Assembly (NCBI GenBank): GCA_003520365.1
Contig: DOUW01000424.1
Coordinates: 1 to 5,647, forward strand
DNA from: Massilia sp.
GTDB lineage: Bacteria; Pseudomonadota; Gammaproteobacteria; Burkholderiales; Burkholderiaceae_D
Length of the DNA stretch: 5,647 bases
Direction: 5' to 3'
This document shows positions 5,468 through 5,647 of this stretch, piece after piece. The position numbers were made by a program, and so were the translations under genes. The notes beneath the pieces were generated by a model that was not told the origin of the DNA, did no database searches, and saw nothing but the letters and a program-made list of their open reading frames with translations. Position 1 is the first letter of the stretch, and each line of letters begins with the position of its first letter.

Positions 5468-5647
5468 TTGAAGAGCGCCGCCTCCGCAGCACCGGAAACA
5501 CCCACGGCCACGCTCGCGCCCTTGCTGGGCGTGGTCGGCTCGCTGGTCTCGGTGAACGTCGGCGCGGCCTATGCCAAGGGCCTGTTCCCGCTGGTCGGCA
5601 GCGCCGGCATCACCGCCGTGCGCGTCGGCCTGGCCGCGATCCTGCTG
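5468..5647 (+). CDS. EamA/DMT-family transporter, RhtA-like, N-terminal part
   Basis: The first 60 codons of a gene running off the right edge. After a short hydrophilic N-terminus (residues 1 to about 15) comes a first membrane helix (about 16-35). Then GAAYAKGLFPLVGSAGITAVRVGLA (32-56) leads into a second helix. This block closely resembles, from memory, the start of Escherichia coli RhtA, the threonine/homoserine exporter of the 10-helix drug/metabolite transporter superfamily, including the AK-LFPLVG pattern. A small-metabolite or amino-acid efflux role in the inner membrane is thus likely, but the substrate cannot be set from 60 residues. It begins with TTG, 4 nt after the FAD gene stop, and is probably the second gene of that operon. 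Confidence 0.75.
   Translation, partial: MKSAASAAPETPTATLAPLLGVVGSLVSVNVGAAYAKGLFPLVGSAGITAVRVGLAAILL

Noticed and set aside
3688..5511. 607-codon open frame on the minus strand opposite the FAD gene
   Set aside because: Its composition (Ala, Arg, Asp, His-rich) is typical of antisense of GC-rich genes. It has no recognisable motif, whereas the plus strand encodes a textbook FAD-binding fold.
1..5647. CRISPR arrays, tRNA or rRNA genes, insertion sequences, phage or defence genes
   Set aside because: No spaced repeats, cloverleaf-like segments, transposase motifs or terminal inverted repeats were seen; the four main genes are ordinary chromosomal families.

Overview
The window looks like chromosomal DNA of a high-GC betaproteobacterium, most likely an Oxalobacteraceae member of the Massilia/Duganella type. 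This is inferred from strong G/C third-position codon bias, the style of the TonB-dependent receptor, and the RsmE, COG2509-type and RhtA-like proteins. No database search was possible, so the taxon is an inference.

Layout: (1) Bases 1-186 are the 3' end of rsmE (16S rRNA m3U1498 methyltransferase, + strand). (2) Bases 187-281 hold two hairpins between convergent genes. One is a strong, probably bidirectional terminator whose U-tract favours the minus strand. (3) Bases 282-3140 (- strand) encode a complete 952-aa TonB-dependent outer-membrane receptor with signal peptide, plug and barrel, and no recognisable substrate. (4) Bases 3141-3825 are a 685-bp divergent intergenic region, about 40% G+C in its middle against clearly GC-rich genes. 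It carries the probable receptor promoter (consensus TTGACA), a leader of about 275 nt, inverted and direct repeats, and a 40-codon upstream ORF not previously called, which ends just before the receptor's Shine-Dalgarno. (5) Bases 3826-5463 (+) encode a complete 545-aa FAD-dependent oxidoreductase of the widespread but functionally uncharacterised COG2509 type. (6) From 5468 (+) runs the start of an EamA/DMT exporter resembling RhtA, cut by the window edge. It lies 4 nt after the FAD gene and is probably co-transcribed.

Most of the window is ordinary core-genome content. The least explained part is the receptor leader. It has a short ORF with a histidine-rich basic C-terminus (five His in 13 residues), a weak hairpin covering the ORF stop and abutting the receptor SD, and repeats around the promoter. 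Together these suggest post-transcriptional, ligand- or metal-responsive control of the receptor. That is a hypothesis from sequence layout only. The FAD protein and exporter appear to form a small operon, but nothing in the window shows a shared pathway.
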